Shown piece after piece: positions 13,028 through 24,830 of a stretch of DNA of 64,000 bases. The stretch covers positions 4,092,001 through 4,156,000 of the forward strand of contig CADCSX010000023.1 in assembly GCA_902805475.1 (NCBI GenBank), in the 5' to 3' direction. The translations under genes and the position numbers were made by a program. The first letter of the stretch is position 1; every line of letters begins with the position of its first letter. The notes under the pieces are model-generated. The model did not search any database. It was given only the letters and a program-made list of their open reading frames with translations, and was not told where the DNA came from. The DNA comes from Entonaema liquescens. Lineage: Eukaryota > Ascomycota > Sordariomycetes > Xylariales > Xylariaceae.

Positions 13028-14551
13028 ATGAGTCGCTCGCCGGCGTCTTCAGGTCTCTTACCTATGCCTGGCTCACCGGCGTCGTCCTGGGCCCTTTACC
13101 GGGCTCGATTCGCCTCTATCTTTCGAAATATCGATACATCAGTGTTGATTGCGTTTTGGCTCTTTGGTATTTTTCATTTCTCCTAGTCGTGTTTTACACA
13201 TGTATTATTCATATTGCTAACGTTGGATATTCAAGGGTTAATTAGTCAGTGTTGAGATTTTAATCACCCTTTTTAATAACCGAAGAGGTAGAATCCTAAT
13301 CAACCCTTCGTTCTTATACAAGCAGATAACGTCTTATATGTAATTATTCTCTCCGCCGCCCAGGATTTGGTAGGATCCGATGTGCCCAAAGGACTTGTCC
13401 TACTCGCCGATGTTCTCCCCTCGTTTCTGACCAAATTGATCGCGCCTTACTTCATTCATAAAGTTCCATACTGGCTACGCATAATCTTCTTTGTCGCTAG
13501 CTCGTCTCTCGGCATGTTCATGATCGCTCTTACACCACCAGATCAGTCCGTTGGTATCAAGATGGCTGGCGTAATATTTGCAAGCTTGTCAAGTGGTGCA
13601 GGGGAGCTGAGTTTCCTTGGCCTAACTCACTACTACGGTCATATGAGTCTAGCTGCTTGGGGGAGTGGTACTGGTGCAGCCGGTCTTGTTGGCGCCGGAT
13701 TGTACGTTATGTCCACCGATTGGATCGGGTTCTCCGTTAAAGATAGCCTGTTAGCATCGGCATTCTTGCCCGCCATCATGTTGATCAGTTTCTTCCTAAT
13801 ATTACCCAGAGAACCACTTCGCCAAGGCAGAGAAGCTAAGGGTTATCAGGCCGTACTGGATCAGGATATAAGGCAAGACGATGTCGAAGAATACTTGCCA
13901 GCCATCAATGCCACTTCTAGCCTCCTCACGCCCGAGCACGCAACTATATCGACGGGTCTCCCGGTAGACAGTATGGATTCTCTATCGAGGCTGAAATCTA
14001 ATGTTAAACGAGCCAAAACCTTGTTTTTCCCCTACATGCTGCCGTTGTTGTTGGTGTACGTTGCCGAATACACTATTAACCAAGGCGTCTCCCCGACCTT
14101 ATTATTCCCCTTACAGTCAACTCCTTTCAAGGAGTACAGAGATTTTTATCCAATGTACGGATTCTTGTACCAGCTGGGCGTATTCATTTCTCGCTCATCG
14201 ATAGCATTCCTCCGTATCCAGTACCTATATCTCCCTTCTTTCCTCCAGATCGGAAACCTGGCATTGTTGGCGTTTCATGCGTTGTTCCCCTTTCTTCCAA
14301 GCGTCTACGTTGTTTTTATCGTCATTTTTTGGGAAGGCCTGCTAGGTGGAGCGGTATATGTCAACACATTCGCAGAAATCATGCAAAATGTACCAGCGTC
14401 CGAGCGAGAGTTTAGCCTTGGGGCGACTAGCGTTAGCGATAGCGCTGGCATATGTATTGCTGGGTTCGTTAGCATGGCTATCGAAGTATGGCTGTGTGAT
14501 TGGCAGGTTCAACATGGAAGAGACTGGTGTAAGAAGATACAAGTTAGCTAA
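13028..14551 (+). CDS. btn1: CLN3/battenin (Btn1) lysosomal/vacuolar membrane protein
   Basis: Predicted 457-residue multi-pass vacuolar membrane protein of the battenin family, linked to vacuolar pH and basic amino acid homeostasis. The model is join(13028..13166, 13236..13244, 13326..14551). Exon 1 encodes a Ser/Pro-rich cytosolic N-terminus and the start of the first membrane segment (LIAFWLFG). A 9-nt microexon and a second intron then give [21 protein letters not shown], the strongly conserved CLN3 opening. Later blocks include SSGAGELSFLGLTHYYG, GSGTGAAGLVGAGLYV, EYTINQGVSPTLLFP, FWEGLLGGAVYVNTF and the C-terminal WLCDWQVQHGRDWC. About 10-11 hydrophobic segments are visible, with an acidic cytosolic loop near residues 210-270. 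It converges with the Zn2Cys6 gene, the two stops being about 206 bp apart. Confidence 0.93.
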
Positions 14552-14757
14552 AGGCCCGAGGGGAAAGGGGGGGGAGGGGGGGATATGCACCTTCGATTCA
14601 GTAGTTCCATAAACTGTGCTTGCTATCAATCTAACTGCGCTACACGTTTCCTACCACCGTGATTAGACCGACGTCGCCTTCCTCGGGCCGTGCCTCCAAG
14701 AATCACCGGAGTGGCCCAACATAATCCATCAAATAGCGCGGATGATTACCATCGAAG

Positions 14758-17700
14758 TCACTGGTCTCCGTAAAAGTTGCCATGCCAGCTTTGATTTGGA
14801 CACTGCCAAACCCAGTCCAAGTCCATATTTAAGGCGGCGCCGTTCCATTGTGAAGGCTGTAGTATCCTAGCGGGTTCAGAATCAGCACTAATTTGTAAAG
14901 CAGGATAGCTCGATGTTGCGTTAGTACGGTGCCGACTCACATATCCCATTGCACATCCCCCATCGCATCACCTGTTGTGTAGCTCAAGTTGCCTTGGAAA
15001 TCCAGGTTCATATCACCTGTAGGGTAATAGCCAGGTATTCCAGTCATACTTTGGTCAACTCTACCAGCATCTATTCCTTGCCTCTGATCTTGGGCAAGCC
15101 CTTGGTCTCCTTTCGCTGCCCTGGGTGCAGGACTCCCCTCGCCAGCTCCTTTGCCCCGTCCTGTCACCCTTGACTCAGGCACTGGTAGACCTAAGGAGAG
15201 GATGCTCTCCTCAGGGATAATCTTGAGAGCAATCGCAAACTCGAATGCTGCCTTGGCGAACCGGGCATTTGTTCCGCACACCTCGATGGTCGACATGACT
15301 TCGCATAGTTGCCTCACAATGTCCTTCATTTCTTCTATCGTGTAATTTTGAATGATCTGGGGCTTGCTAATTTTTGATTGGTCTTCCTCTTGACATAAAG
15401 AACCTGGGGAGAGTAACGCTAAACAGATATCTAGGCTAGACATATATGCATAGTAGATATCTATCCATGTAATACCGTTTATATGGCCCGCGCGCCATAA
15501 GCTGATGATCAAGTTTCCGCACCGCATCGCGCCAGTTAAACAGACTTTGGATAAGGCTCGTATCTTTGGTGCATCGGGTCCCAAGGGAGTTTCGCCGTCC
15601 GCAGACTGGATCGTCTCGAAAAGGAATGGGCGCGTTAAGAAGCAGAGTGTATGATGGTACCGAACATTGAGTAATGTAGCGCTCCGCCACTGATTATCGT
15701 TCCAGTTCGACAGCTCGTACGGTACGGGTTTGAGGCTTCTTGGTAATGTATCCTCCCAACCTGAGACGGTCTCTAGGAACTCCAAAGCTCGCGCATACAT
15801 CCTCCCCGGAACGAATCCTGGATCGAATATTCCGCGCCGGACGGCGGCGAGTAACATGTCCAGCCGAGCCGAATGCTCGATATATCGAGAGGGGAGGAGA
15901 TTCGCGTCCAGATAATCGTCATCCGGAATCCCGACATCCATTTCTCGATCATCGATCGCACTGGGCCGCCCCAACGAACAGCATAGAAACTGCTCATAGC
16001 CGTATAACGTCCACCAAGCCAAATTTCGGAGTTGTCTCTCCGCTGGGTCGAATATTCCTGAAGCACTCTCGCGGTGCATTCCAAGCGCTATAGCCAGTCG
16101 ACAAGCCGCTCCATGAAACGTCCAGGCGCTGGTTCGGTCGTTGGTGTTGTGATAGTAAAGCGAAAGGAGCATATATGCACATACGTTCGGAAGGCTTGAA
16201 GTACCAAGAAGTGGCGGTAGCTGTTCGACTTTGCAAACCATTTCCGTTGAAATTCTAGTGACTCGGAATTCTGAGGGAGTGACCGAGATCCCAGGATAAT
16301 TATCATGTACAGGCAACATAGCCATCCTACTGACACCGAAGTTTCCCGGGCGCGACTCTTCGTATTTTTCCCCCGATGTGCTTCCCAGCAGCGCCACATC
16401 TTCTCATAAGAGGTCTGGAAAGTAAGCCGATGGAATAAGATGAAGTTCGGATGAACGTCCTGGAAAAAGGCCCGAACACAGCTGTCTGCTCGCTCTTTAG
16501 GGGGTAGTTCAAGTTGAGATACTTGCTTACGATACCTCCAAAACTCCGGGTCATTCGGGTGCTCCTTGAGCATATCTTCGCATATTTGAGGAGGAGAATC
16601 GCCATCAAGATAGTCAAGGATTTGATTTGACCCAGAACTCTCTCGCTGCGGAGGGGAAGTGACTTCTCGCCCGCGATCACCAGTTCCGCCCAGTGAAGCA
16701 GCCAACGGATTATTGTGGAAGAGCGCTTTTCCGTCGCTCATAGAATCACGGCCATCCTGCGCGGATTCGCCTCCACTCGCTGTTTCAAAAAACCTCCGTG
16801 TAAATAGATCGCGCATTTTGCCGAAGAATGCAAGGCTTCCACACGGTCCTATATAATGAGGTCGACCAGTGGCATCCATTATCAAACCGGTGTTTTCAGC
16901 GTTAGGGTCTGAAATAGTGCCCGGAGATTTAGGCGAAGGTTGTGAAGTCGTCCTTGGCGCAAATTTCATAAGGTAAGATGGCGGCAGTATGGTCTTGTCG
17001 TGGACAGTCCCAGCTATAATTAGGTTTGAGCCTTTCATTCCCTTTGACCAGTCTGGGTCTTGTCTGGGAGTTTGATATGCCTCCGGCTTCACGAGAGTCT
17101 CCGCCGATGAAGGCTGAGGCTGATCGGATGATTCGCCGAAGTCAAGCATAGTTATTGCTCTCTCCTGCCCGAAGACTACCAGTTCTTCGGCGGAGGCCCT
17201 GGGGTTCAGCTCAGGAAACACGCCCAAAACCAATGCTTCAAGGGCACGATATCTTCTATCCAAGTTCTCAACGCTGCCGTAGACACGTTGCTTCCGCGGC
17301 ATCGTAGTAACGCACGGAATTCCAGTTTCAACGCATAACTTACAAGGAAATTGGTCATTAAACTTTGTTGCATCATTATCCGATCCCGATCCCGCTTTGA
17401 GGCGCACACACTTGCACCTTCGCGTCTTACAAGCATCGCAACTGACTTGGGTTCTCTTTCGCTGGGAGTTTGGAACGCGGCGCCTAGCTCTCAGTTGCTC
17501 CCTTCGCCGAGCACTGTCAGTAGCTATGCCATGCGCAAGGCCCTCATTAGCTATGAAGGCGGACGGACCAGGTTGACTTAGTGTTGCTGATGGACCTAAC
17601 GACGACGTTCCGGACGGTGTCGACGAGGATGGCACGTTGTATGTGCCAGAGATAGCCGCGGCAGAAGCAAGGTGACTCAATCCCTCATGTTGCTGCTGCT

Positions 17701-17869
17701 GCGACTGCTGATGTTGCCCCAGCAGTGGTAGTCCAGAACCGAACACCGGCACAGTGGAAGCATCACCGGGGCCGGGCTGTAAGAAATGATGGGGAAGATC
17801 TGGTCTCCATGGCGGATATCCTGAGGGTGCCAAACCGTCGGGCTGTTGGGCGTTCCTGGGAGGATCCAT
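14758..17869 (-). CDS. Zn2Cys6 fungal-specific transcription factor, apparent frameshift
   Basis: Predicted zinc-cluster regulator of about 1,019 residues if one missing base is allowed. A Q-rich N-terminus precedes a DNA-binding cluster C144-x2-C147-x6-C154-x21-C176-x2-C179-x6-C186, with a basic stretch (RKRTQVSCDACKTRRCKC) at its entry. The middle-homology region (WLCCLYMIIILGSRSL, then AYMLLSLYYHNTNDRTSAW and CRLAIALGMHRE) is typical of fungal_trans regulators. The reading frame shifts between FQRKWFAK and VEQLPPLLGTSSL near 16229; both frames are open across 16088-16397, and one additional G there would join them. A 53-bp intron (14888-14940, GTGAGT donor, TACTAAC branch) adds a final exon, 14758..14887, ending HGNFYGDQ. 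The break may be a sequence error or a true inactivation. The target genes are unknown. Confidence 0.82.
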
Positions 17870-19638
17870 GCGCAGGATAAGGGCTTACTGTCCGGCGCTG
17901 CCTCTACGATACGCTTCCAAGAGGAAGCCTTCGATATATAGAGGGGGTGGGATGCAAGCGGACAACCAGACATTTGGAACCTGCTATTATCATAGGCCAA
18001 TCTATCTTTGTTGAATAATTGCTACAACTGCGAAAACCCAGAGTGAGTAAGAACGAAAGCCATATTCGTTTAATTCGTTCTGAAGAACTATTTCCAGAAG
18101 GAAGTACGTAGAAACCATGGGAGTCATGATTACATCACTACCCCCCTTTGAATCTATCACCATGACGAGTGCCACCCCAGATTCATAAAATGCGAGCCCC
18201 ACGGAAACAAGAATAGGACGAGATGAAATCCTTGATTTATAAAATTTCTTCTAGATAATTGGTCTGATTACTAGGGTTTGAATCGTTGGAACCTACTTTC
18301 AAACAAGCCCCCTTTCTACAACGCCTTATGAGCCTAAGATCCATATATAGTATAAGACAGCGTTGCGCATCGAGTGGAGCACCGGATCTGATAGATTTGA
18401 TCCGTTGGCCCATTTAGAATCCTTCGAGTGTATCTTTATCTTCCATATTTTGCGAAAGCGCGAATTGTTACGCGGTATACCAGCCTACAGGTAACTTTTG
18501 AGCTACATATACCCGCTTTTACCGAGTACTAAATCAAGATCTAGATCGTAAGGCGGCTTATGGCAGCGTCTGCGTAGTTGTCCATCCCCTCTCCAAATTG
18601 TATCTCTATATTTTTTCTTTCTTTCTTTCTTTCTTTCTTTCTCTCTCTCTCCTTTTTTTTTTTTTTTGTCATTCTCTTCCACAATCTAACTTTTAATAAG
18701 CTCTAGGATTTAAATCTTTAAGCCTTGATTAGTCCCCTTCGTGCGCACATCTTCTGTATACGTTAACAAAGTTTTCTTAGAAATCATGTATTTCCCAAAC
18801 TGCTTCTTTGGCGACCCTTATAAATTGAGCTCTATACATGTTACGGATACTTATCAACTTGTCTAAAACAGCCTTATGGTAAGTATCGGAGACCTAATGT
18901 TGTGTGCGTATCACCTTTGTCCTCTTCGTTTTAGGGTCAGCTATATAAGTAACATACAAAGTTACTTTCTTAGTATAGATCAAAAAGATTGGTTCAATCA
19001 AACCAAATCGACCTTATACGAACTATTTTACTGAATGAATGCGTCAAAACTACGTTTCCTAGATAGGTCAGGCACCTAAGCTATGAATATCAAAGGTAAC
19101 CGGCTAACTCCGCGATAGACGAGGCTCATCATACGTGAGCATCTCGAAGTAGGCAAATTACCTTTGGCCTTTGACGATTAAGTTATGGAACAAGAACGAG
19201 CAAATGCGGAAAAAATCACATGTTGAGCCCGGAATCCATCCCACCACAGACAGGTCATACCTAGGAGAGTGATATTACTAGTTATCCAGCCCTATAAGCC
19301 CGCGACCCAACTATCTAGGTACCTACATATGCCAAGTACTTGCAGCGAAATGTCACCCACTAGGATAAATGCTCGTATACACCAAATAATACATAATCTA
19401 ACATATTCGATACTCCGCCAATACGTAACAGCCAGAGACAAATCCAAAGGGACTCGAGGGCAAATGGCGAAAGGTGACGATATGGGATAGATCAAAATCG
19501 GTCACTTCTGCCCTAGATCTGCGTAGATATTCAGAGAACGAGGGTGACTATAAACCTAATTACAAACCAGTCCCATCTTGATCTGCTCATCTGATTTACA
19601 AGATAGCAAACTCCGCCACCTCGCCTACCTACTCGCCC
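17870..19638. other. Intergenic region
   Basis: About 1.8 kb upstream of the Zn2Cys6 gene and downstream of the glycosylase gene. It contains a (CTTT)n/(CT)n/T-tract repeat at about 18611-18668. No coding evidence. Confidence 0.55.
18611..18668. repeat. (CTTT)n-(CT)n-T tract microsatellite
   Basis: Seven or more CTTT units, followed by CT dinucleotides and a run of about 15 T, forming a pure pyrimidine tract on the plus strand. Confidence 0.85.
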
Positions 19639-20913
19639 CTACTCCCTTCCACTATCGTATTCTTCGTCCTTAACGCGCTCCTCGACCCGGGCCATTTTTT
19701 CCTTCTCGGCTTCTCCGTCGTCACTCTTACTCCTAAACGCCTTTCTAAGTTCACACTTCCCCAAGCTCTTCCCGCCGGCCTTGCACTCGGCACACGTCCG
19801 CCCGTGCTCGATGAGCAGGACGTGTAAACCATATTTCAGGGGATCGGGAACCCTCGCATCGAGATGGGAAAACGCCTCATCGCGGGAAGCTGATGCCGGC
19901 CGCCAACCCATCATGCCTGTTAGCCGGTAAACGTGTGTGTCGACCGCAAAGCTGGCGCGCCCCACGCAGAACAGCAACACGCAGCTCGCGGTCTTGGGCC
20001 CTACGCCGCGGAACGAGATAAGCTCGCGCATGGCCGCCTCATCGTCCCCCCTAGCTTCGACTTGAAGTAAATGGTCCAGGGAGTACTTGCCGTAGCGTTG
20101 TTTAACCTGGTCCAGAAGCTCTACGATGACGCGACTCTTCACACCACCCAAACCACCCCTGGCAATAGCCTTCTCGAGTTTCGCAGCACCACCAGCTGCG
20201 ATAGCCGCCCATCGCTTTTCAGAATCCTCGCTGCCATATACCTCGTCCATATCGAGCTTAGCGCGCGTGCTATTCTTGTTGCTTGTGTTCTGCGATAGGA
20301 TAGTGCGCACCAACGCGTCGAGAACCGACGGCGAGTCCCCGCATCCGGCTCGGTCGGTAGGCGCGCTTAGCACCTTCTCGGGCCGCTCCCGCTCCCCATG
20401 TATCTTGGCCAGAACATCGTAGGCGCGCTGACACTCCTCGGGTGTCGGTCGCGGGAAGTCCGGGTATGGCGACTTGTTGGCGAATTGTGTATAGGATTTT
20501 AGTTTCTTTGCCCGGAGGTCTGCTCCCTTGTCCCTATCCTCGCCACCCTCTATGTCTTTTCCCTTCTTTTCTCTGCCTAAACCGTCTTTTGTTGGGCTGA
20601 GAGTCTCAGCTTTGACCCGCGCCGAGGCAGCAGTAGAATTAGAATTAGATGAAGAGGATGCGATCTTCCTCTTCGCCGATTTAGTTACAGGCTTCATTTC
20701 ACTTGTCTCTTCCTCGTCCTCGTCCTCATCCTCATCCTTGACCCTGGTCCTCTTCCTTTGCCGATTGGATGCAGGTATTGCTATGTCCGTAGGCAGATCT
20801 TCTTGTTTGATTGGTACACCTCCACCTTTCCTACCGGCATTCCTCGTACTGCGTCGAAGAGTGGAGCTTTCTACTACGCCATCTGCTTCGGATTTGACGG
20901 TTGTCTTAGCCAT
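19639..20913 (-). CDS. HhH-GPD base-excision DNA glycosylase
   Basis: Predicted 424-residue DNA glycosylase of the endonuclease III/HhH-GPD superfamily, which removes damaged bases. The N-terminal ~150 residues are charged, low-complexity and NLS-like (KRKIASSSS, RQRKRTRVKDEDEDEDEE). The catalytic part starts near SVLDALVRTILSQNTSNKNS, the Nth-type LIATILSQNT block. A helix-hairpin-helix follows (ISFRGVGPKTASCVLLF), with the conserved lysine at about residue 307 and the essential aspartate in VDTHVYRL at about residue 325. The C-terminal cysteines (C374, C377, C387) do not match the Nth [4Fe-4S] spacing C-x6-C-x2-C-x5-C, so a cluster is doubtful. No intron is needed. An in-frame ATG at 21048 would add 45 basic residues and could make a mitochondrial form. 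Confidence 0.85.
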   Translation of the reverse strand: MAKTTVKSEADGVVESSTLRRSTRNAGRKGGGVPIKQEDLPTDIAIPASNRQRKRTRVKDEDEDEDEEETSEMKPVTKSAKRKIASSSSNSNSTAASARVKAETLSPTKDGLGREKKGKDIEGGEDRDKGADLRAKKLKSYTQFANKSPYPDFPRPTPEECQRAYDVLAKIHGERERPEKVLSAPTDRAGCGDSPSVLDALVRTILSQNTSNKNSTRAKLDMDEVYGSEDSEKRWAAIAAGGAAKLEKAIARGGLGGVKSRVIVELLDQVKQRYGKYSLDHLLQVEARGDDEAAMRELISFRGVGPKTASCVLLFCVGRASFAVDTHVYRLTGMMGWRPASASRDEAFSHLDARVPDPLKYGLHVLLIEHGRTCAECKAGGKSLGKCELRKAFRSKSDDGEAEKEKMARVEERVKDEEYDSGRE

Positions 20914-21048
20914 GATTGCCGTGCTTTTGGATAGCGTAGTATAGCCGTTGCGAGTCCTTATTAACGTTGGTAATACGTGATAAAAGCGAGTTAAACGATC
21001 ATAATGCGACCAAAATCGTAGTGTTAAGCGTAATGGTAACAAATTCAT

Positions 21049-21105
21049 AACCCGTGCTAATTTGCGACAAGATGATGTCAAAGATAACCTCAGCAACCCG
21101 GGGGA

Positions 21106-21136
<31 letters not shown>

Positions 21137-21813
21137 TTATAAGAATCATTACAGTATGTATATTAACAATTCGTACTCTTGCGCTAGGCCACTTCATAAT
21201 AATAAGGTGGCGTTGCTTACGGACTGATTGAGCTCAGACCTCAACGGGGTGACGGTACCTTGGCACTTATTCTAAGAATTTATTCTCAGGACTTATTCTC
21301 CAAAGACTTATAACATTTTCCAATTTCAATATTTGAAATGCATATATTCGCGGACGTTAACTCGTAATGCAACTTTCAAATTTTATTAGTTGCACCCATT
21401 CAGTACAAGAAACTCCTATTATCATCACATGCTCCTATCCCTCATTCCCTTTTCCTCGTCGTGCAGGCCTGACTATCCGTCTTCTCTGCTAACTGATGCC
21501 TCGTAGTTCTTATCGATCCTAGGGGTTCCAAACAATCCTGCCTTTTCTTTTATCCATTCCATAACGCCATACGAGTGACGTTCCATCCGAAAATGATACG
21601 TAATACTCTTACATGGATGCTATAATACACAGAGTGTAAGCATCTATACCTCGAGCCCTATAGGCTCGGTATGCTAGCATAGAATTATACTAATACAGAT
21701 ATCTACTATTTCGGTTCTGTTCCAACCCAATGCTCCAGCTCGCACTGGCCTATTGGCGTTGACTTTATCGTGAGACTTCGGCAATTATACAGCTCTCATT
21801 ATAACGAGCATTT
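21049..21813. other. Intergenic region with T26 tract
   Basis: Spacer between two minus-strand genes. A C7 run followed by about 26 T (21106-21138) lies just upstream of the glycosylase gene. No coding evidence. Confidence 0.5.
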
Positions 21814-24800
21814 TCAGCCCATCTTCGTCTTGGAATTTCCTAATCTTCCGAGACCTAGCCATTTTCTTTTACCGCCGCCCTGCGCTCCCGTAGCCGTCGC
21901 GTTTGTTTGAATTACTGTCGTCGGCGTGTTTGGACGTGACGTCTCGACGGCTTGCTGTTGCGGCGTAGCTAGGTCGACTATCCGGGCGCCGTTAGTTCCT
22001 GAAAGGAGCGACATACCGCGGCTACGCATGATTGGGGGAGGCGTTGCGCTCTGAAAATCGTCCTCCACAATACCTGGAGCACGCCAAGGCATAGTTGGCG
22101 GCGGTGGAACACTATTCCTTCCCGAAGGCTTTGTTGCAGACCTCATAGCTAGGGGTATCGCCGACAACTGAGCAGGTGTTGGAAGAGGGAAGGCTGCCTC
22201 GGTTGCGCTAGAGGGGGTGCTGAAGTTATCAGAGCCCGATCTTCTAAAGAATGAGTTAAGACCTAAACCCCGCCCCTTGGACGTTTGTCCGGAAATCGGA
22301 GGATAATGGCTTCGCTTTCCTGGTGTGGTTGCTCCTGGTTGTTCGGGTTGTGCTCTAGCGGATAGTGTAGGTGCTGCGGAGTCTATACTACCACTCCTAT
22401 CTCTCCCTTCTATCCAAGCTGTGGCTAGATCTCTGGCGGGATGCTTCTTAAACTTCCCGCCAGGAGGAGGTACTGCACTAGTGCTACCTGTGCGCGCATG
22501 TAAACTTGATCGGCGATCAGGGGTAGGAGGTGCCGATCCCATCATCGGAGGCTCAAATACATCTGCCTGCGATGTTCGCAGTGAGCTAGCCATTTCATCA
22601 ATGGGGTCGCGCTTTAGCGCCGCCACCGGCGAGCCTAGATAGCCATTACCTTTCAAGGCTCCAAAGATGACGTCTGTTTCCCAGCCTCTCGTGTCAGCCG
22701 GGAAGGAAAAGAGATCAGGAGATGTAGAACGTTCGATCTTGCGCCGTTCTGACAAACCCGTCTGATATCTATTAGGTTTCATGCTCTCTCTCATCCAGTA
22801 ATCAAAGCTTTCAGTTTCAGAACGAGCATCCGCGCCACCATCCGAGTCAGAATCAGATCCTGTACTGGCTGCCCTGGCGCGGGAACTTATAGTCTCGGCT
22901 GACGAGTGAGGTCGAGGAGGGAGGGACCGCGCAAGCTGGGTAAGATCAGAAAACGTATCAGTGTTTCTAGTTGACATTGGGGTTTCCCTCTGGTTGGGAA
23001 ATGCTGTAGCCTGTACATCCTCGTTTGAGGACGTTTGGTAAGGAAGTTCTCTACTGAGATCTCTACCAAAAGCCCCGATTCTATCGTAAACAGACATGAT
23101 GCCATTACCCGGGACACCTCTTGTTTGTTTTGTGAGACTATCTTGAGAGCCGGTAGAATTCTGCTGGTTTCGAAGGGTTGATGACGAGACGGTATCGGGA
23201 GTAGGAGGAAACGCATGAGGATTAGAGAAATCCCGATGTGTGGGATAATTAGTTAAAACCTTTTGCAAAGCCTCCCTCTTCTCCTGTTTGGTCTTGCCCT
23301 GCCGGTGCGGCTTCATGGGAGGTTTCATAAGAGTGGGAGTTGTAGTACCGCGACTTCGGCTAGGCATAGGTTGCCTTGAAATATCGCTGCCGAACATTTT
23401 CTGTTTGTCAAGTCGCTCGATCTCCTGTAGGGGCGAATGGAGGCTGATAAAATTGTTTCTAGACCGCGTACGGGTTGGTAATTTAGCACCTCCGCCTGGC
23501 GGACCCGGAGAACCTGTAGGTATCTGACTTGAATCTGCCCCCTTTTGGATATACCGACTTGAATCCAAATCCCTATTCGTCTTCATAGTCGGCGTCGGTG
23601 AACGATCACAATAGCTACCGTCCATGCCTACCACATCTGCCGGTGGCTGTAAACCCGCCCTGTCGCCTGTGTCCTTGGTACCATAGATGCTTACAAAGGA
23701 ACTTTCGCTGAGTACGCTGAGATTAGGGCTAGCGATACGATTAATCTCGCTGTGAGCAACACTCGACTCGGAAACTTTGCGCATATGCATTATACTAGTT
23801 CGTCCTCTCAAGACTGCGTTACGTAGATTCTCGGTTTGCTGGGTATGCTCGGAAAGGAAACTGGGTACTCGTCCGAGGCTATTACCATGTGCGGACAAAT
23901 GTGGCACACTGAGGTTTGCCATATCGGGAGCTGCAGATGTAGCAGCTGTGACGGTCGTGGCGGATTCAAGGCTAGGCGGTTCCGATGAAGAATGGCGGTA
24001 CGAGCCGTCCGCCTCGACTCGTCTGACCATCTCTCTTTCTCGAACCAGCTCATCGATTCGAGTTTCTAATTCTACTATCAGTGTAACAGCCTCAGCGAGG
24101 GCATCATCCTTCATGTCCAGCTCGTGGATGATACTCTCATGAAGGTCTAGCATCTCGCTTTGTTGGGACTCAAGTTTCTCAACTCTCTCTTCCAACGCTG
24201 TCTGCTTCTCTCGTCGGTGGTATAGCTCCAGCTTCAGGTCGAAATTCTGTTTGTGTAGTGTCGACAGGGTCTTTCCCTCCGAGTTAGCGACCAAGTTCAA
24301 CTTGCTATGCAAGCGCGTCTTATTGCGAATATTTCGTACCTGTTCCATTTGCCTTGCGCCCATCCCTGCATCCCCAGCCAATTCATCGCTGTTATCCGAC
24401 CACAGCGGTCGTCCGACAGAGGTGGCACTCCTCTTGATAGGCGAGTTCTGCACAGTTCTATCTCGGATATCGCCAGTAGAAGCGCTCAAGTCTGTACTTA
24501 GCTTGCTCGCGTGCCTCTCGTGTCTTTCCCGCCGTAATCGTTCTTGCAGGAAATTAGAGGCAGACGCGCCCGATTCTCGTAGTTCGCCATTAGATTCTCC
24601 TGATAATCGCGATATGGGCCGAGCTCCTATAGAGCTTTTGCTGCAATGGCTGTGATGGTACTTATGTATTGAGTGCGAGTTCGTGTGGGATATTTCCCGC
24701 GGGTATGAGGAGGTACTGGTCGTACTTTTCGACGTCGTCTGGGTGTTCGCGGTGCTGGCACTACTAGCTCGAGAAGGTGCGCGTGAACACAAACGCTCGC

Positions 24801-24830
24801 GCAATTCCTTCTGCCCCCGCTACCATCCAT
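21814..24830 (-). CDS. Centrosomin-motif (Cnn_1N/CM1) coiled-coil protein, spindle-pole/microtubule-organising type
   Basis: Predicted protein of about 1,005 residues with a Ser-rich N-terminus, one coiled-coil block and a long disordered Ser/Pro/Arg-rich tail. The recognisable part is NSEGKTLSTLHKQNFDLKLELYHRREKQ, resembling centrosomin motif 1, which in fungi recruits gamma-tubulin complexes (ApsB/Mto1/Pcp1 relatives); heptads follow to about residue 265 (LEERVEKLESQQSEM, LIVELETRIDELVRE). The long frame is open from the stop at 21814 up to about 24822 but lacks an N-terminal ATG. The nearest upstream ATG (24830, MDGSGG) is in another frame, separated by a run of five G (plus-strand C 24814-24818). 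Six G would join the two as MDGSGGQKELRERL. A 13-nt intron is not credible. Either a base is missing or an upstream exon has been overlooked. Function is inferred only from the motif. Confidence 0.75.

Noticed and set aside
7608..14551. A penicillin or secondary-metabolite gene cluster around the IAT-like gene
   Set aside because: No NRPS, PKS, isopenicillin N synthase, oxidase or cluster transporter nearby; neighbours are housekeeping genes in mixed orientations.
24819..24830. A tiny intron joining ATGGATG to the centrosomin-motif frame
   Set aside because: The GT-AG interval would be 13 nt, far below a spliceable length.
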